From Coralliovum pocilloporae (GTDB taxonomy: Bacteria > Pseudomonadota > Alphaproteobacteria > Rhizobiales > Cohaesibacteraceae): a stretch of 64,000 bases of DNA. The translations under genes were made by a program, and so were the position numbers. Shown in pieces: positions 62,601 to 64,000 of the stretch. The stretch's first letter is position 1. Each line of letters starts with the position of its first letter. The notes below the pieces were generated by a model. The model did no database searches. It was given only the letters and a program-made list of their open reading frames with translations, and was not told where the DNA came from. The stretch lies in assembly GCF_030845175.1 (NCBI RefSeq), contig NZ_CP132542.1, forward strand, positions 1,957,501 to 2,021,500. Direction: 5' to 3'.

Positions 62601-63073
62601 TGTGGTTTCTGGCTGATCAGCTCGCCAATGCGACCCTGGCCCACCATGGAGGGAGAACGGGCACCGGTGGATGCGTCGGCAAACAGCAATTGCACATCGC
62701 GGGCACGGCAGTCGCGGGCGTTGATCTTGTAGGCGGAACCGGCTTCCCGCTCGATCCGGCGGGTAATCTCAAGCTGGTCGCTGTCATTGAAGCTGGCCGG
62801 TGCGGTGCGCTCCGCATTGTCGGCAAACAGGGTGACCTCGGCTGTGTTGCGGGCCGGACGGTTGGCCGAGCCGCCGAAGATCACATCGTCCATGCCGGTG
62901 GCGCGCATATTCTTGTATGAGCTTTCGCCCATCACCCAGCGCAGGGCTTCCACCAGGTTAGACTTGCCGCAGCCGTTTGGCCCGACAACACCGGTCAGAC
63001 CCGGCTCGATCAGGAAGTCGGCCGGTTCGACAAAGGATTTGAAACCAAGGAGACGGAGCCGCGTAAACTTCAT
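59612..63073 (-). CDS. smc: Chromosome segregation ATPase SMC
   Basis: Core condensin subunit that compacts and aligns the chromosome, 1153 residues. The N-terminal half of the ATPase has Walker A GPNGCGKSNLVEALRW (~32-40). Long coiled-coil arms flank a central hinge (~500-650; WSPVVDDIRADSGFETALG). The C-terminal half has the signature LLSGGEQALTATAL and Walker B ICVLDEVDAPLDD, so the ATP site is complete. The length is normal. The ATG at 63073 is used. Its partners ScpA/ScpB are not in the window. It lies downstream of the DsbA-like gene on the same strand. Confidence 0.96.
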   Translation of the reverse strand: MKFTRLRLLGFKSFVEPADFLIEPGLTGVVGPNGCGKSNLVEALRWVMGESSYKNMRATGMDDVIFGGSANRPARNTAEVTLFADNAERTAPASFNDSDQLEITRRIEREAGSAYKINARDCRARDVQLLFADASTGARSPSMVGQGRIGELISQKPQQRRAILEEAAGISGLHTRRHEAELRLRAAEQNLDRLEDILGQITAQLDSLKRQARQATRYRNLSSEIRKAEAALFLIRYRSAGLALKAAQDAAAADMRLVAERTEQQGKTARDQAVVAHKLPALRQAEAAAAAILQRLKVAERELESEDKRVQERLTELDRRIAQLKDDIQREESLASENSEILARLTDEEKQLKTADKGADKQAADVEARLEAASRALGEREQALNDMTRRLAELEARKAQLQKAAQDAGSRVERATGQLDQVDRDCATIEQQLAQSSDLQEKRSAVAVAEGALQDAETRIDTVQKNLQAARDAETGARQTLSAAERELDGLLTEAKTIARILQVDNAGGWSPVVDDIRADSGFETALGAALGDDLDAPLDSCSPLHWRAIAPLADDPLLPQGVTALSDHVSAPDALKRALSQIGLVETAEDGDRLHKDLKPGQKLVTRDGAVWRWDGLVAAADAPTAAAQRLAHKNRLTDLDRQAEASRATVDGIKQQHLRTVETVRAAQDDERTAREARRRCQSLLGEAQAALTKAERAQDSLQVRLTALKDNRAHLLAALDEAHANQKEAEEARAALADPGQERAALETGKAEVAQQRAALSEIRAELDGLKRETRIRRDRLQAIERERQSWKKRAANASAQVKKLRDRITEAETERTTLAERPEAISGERRKLFREIEAAEIKRTEASNVLSQAELELMEADRLAKEASTALSSARETAARSEEKVVGAQTWLHEIIRQIAEALECRPDALYRMADVAEADDLPTEQQVDDRLARLKSERERLGGVNLRAEEEAQEVSERIETMTKERDDLIEAIRRLRQGIQSLNKEGRERLLAAFETVNDHFESLFTRLFGGGTAQLKLVESDDPLEAGLEIIARPPGKKPQSLTLLSGGEQALTATALIFAVFLTNPSPICVLDEVDAPLDDANVERYCNLLDEMARETETRFIVITHNPITMARMNRLFGVTMAERGISQLVSVDLETAESFRDVG

Positions 63074-63163
63074 GACGCGACCCCATGGGTCAGACTAAAA
63101 ACGGAAGAGCGGGACTCGGACTCTCTCTGTTCCGGATCCCGCAGGATCCGGGCGGGGAAGGCT

Positions 63164-63793
63164 CTACTTGAGAAGCTCCTCAAATGCCGCAAATGAAATT
63201 GCCCCTTCTACCTTCTCTCCGTTCACGAAGAAGGTTGGCGTTGACCTGACGCCAAAATCCCTCTGGCCACGATTTTTCACTTTGTTAATCCCGTCGAGCA
63301 GTGACTGATTCGTCAAGCACTTTTCAAAGGATTCCTGTGTAAAACCGGCCTGTTTGGCCACATTTTGCAGTCCCTGGAGCGGATTTCCACCGGTCCACTG
63401 CCTTTGTGTCTTGAACAGAAGGTCGACCATTTCGAGGTGTTTTCCACCCGGTGCGCAGCGCGCCAGCATGAAGGCGGCTGCCGAGAACGGGTCAAACGGG
63501 AACTCGCGGAAGACGAAATAGACCTTGCCGGTTTCCACATAATCCTTCTTGATCTGCGGCCATGTTTCAGCGTGGAAGCTGGCACAGTGCGGGCAGGTCA
63601 TGGAGGCGTATTCAATCACCTTGAACGGCGCATTCTCGTCACCAAGGGTGAGTTCGGGAAGCGGGCCGGGCTCCATCAGCTTGTCCACATCAACCGACTG
63701 GGCCTGAGCGTCTGTGGCAAAGCCACCCGCAGCCAGTGCGGTAAGGGATACGGCACCTAGGCCTTCCAGAATTTGTCTGCGCGTTGCGTTCAC
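63164..63793 (-). CDS. DsbA-family thiol oxidoreductase
   Basis: Exported thioredoxin-fold protein of 209 residues. The N-terminus NATRRQILEGLGAVSLTALA carries a twin-arginine followed by a hydrophobic stretch and an AQA cleavage site near residue 31, so Tat or Sec export is likely. The redox motif CPHC is at 67-70 and the cis-Pro loop in RSTPTFFVNGE. Together these mark a DsbA/DsbG-like periplasmic oxidant or reductant. It starts at GTG 63793 with CAGGAG upstream; longer frames to 63991 have no support. Its position before smc is conserved in many alphaproteobacteria. Confidence 0.9.
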   Translation of the reverse strand: MNATRRQILEGLGAVSLTALAAGGFATDAQAQSVDVDKLMEPGPLPELTLGDENAPFKVIEYASMTCPHCASFHAETWPQIKKDYVETGKVYFVFREFPFDPFSAAAFMLARCAPGGKHLEMVDLLFKTQRQWTGGNPLQGLQNVAKQAGFTQESFEKCLTNQSLLDGINKVKNRGQRDFGVRSTPTFFVNGEKVEGAISFAAFEELLK

Positions 63794-63979
63794 CGGAATT
63801 CTCCTGACAAAAGATGTTTGTTGCCTGATAGCAAAATCTGGGCGGGTCTGAAATCGGATATTCCTCAAAAGAGGCTGACCAATTGACACATGCAGAAATT
63901 TACATGGGAAGAAGAGTGGGGCGGTTTTGTGATAATTGCGACCGGGGTTGTCTTCACGTTTTCTTGAGTGGAGAACGGA

Positions 63980-64000
63980 TGCCGCGACCAAGCCGCGCCA
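63980..64000 (+). CDS. Start of a divergent gene, cut by the window edge
   Basis: ATG at 63980 with GGAG at good spacing opens MPRPSRA and runs off the window. In many alphaproteobacteria a DUF721 (DciA-like) gene and mutY lie next to dsbA and smc, and the first residues would fit a DUF721 start. Only seven codons are visible, so this is tentative. Confidence 0.3.

Overview
The window is about 57% GC by eye and very gene-dense. Its content points to an alphaproteobacterium: a class I lysyl-tRNA synthetase, a PodJ-like polar scaffold, FixL/FixJ, a LiuR-type MerR regulator with its typical box, a DUF6460 protein and a CrbS/CrbR-type acetate sensor. I cannot assign an order or genus from the sequence alone. 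I see no tRNA, rRNA, CRISPR array or intact transposase.

Layout. Bases 1-6.9 kb hold a truncated BcsA-like glycosyltransferase, a periplasmic solute-binding protein, a palindromic MITE-like element, a fatty-acid-hydroxylase-superfamily enzyme, small hydrolase and alcohol dehydrogenase genes, an HxlR regulator and a TerB-like protein. Bases 7-16.8 kb carry housekeeping genes: lysK, an S24-like repressor, DUF952, pyrD, arsC, a MATE pump, a histone-deacetylase-like hydrolase, cytochrome b561, a 4Fe-4S protein and mscL. Bases 16.8-22.7 kb are the four-gene DNA repair cassette of ligase, exonuclease, Lhr helicase and PdeM. Bases 22.8-28.4 kb have a TauE/SafE exporter pair and the PodJ-like protein. 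Bases 28.7-35.8 kb form a LiuR-type regulon for beta-oxidation: regulator, two acyl-CoA dehydrogenases, a thiolase and a bifunctional hydratase/dehydrogenase, closed by a strong terminator. Bases 35.9-41.1 kb hold a sensor kinase and assorted metabolic enzymes.

Bases 41.1-50 kb look like an acetate module: a VC_2705-type symporter, a LuxR response regulator (CrbR-like), a symporter/kinase/receiver hybrid (CrbS-like) and a DnaQ-CBS-DUF294 fusion whose catalytic residues appear lost. Bases 51.2-56.1 kb look like an oxygen-response module: a soluble haem-PAS FixL, FixJ, and ubiT-ubiU-ubiV for oxygen-independent ubiquinone synthesis. A perfect-consensus FNR/FixK box lies just upstream of ubiT. 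The inferred logic is FixLJ, then a FixK-like factor encoded elsewhere, then ubiTUV.

Bases 56.1-59.6 kb are a low-GC accessory island bounded by direct copies of the same repeat modules. It contains orphan small genes: one apparently frameshifted, one HEAT-like, and two small membrane proteins. This is the most foreign-looking part. The window ends with smc, a DsbA-like thioredoxin and the first codons of a divergent gene.
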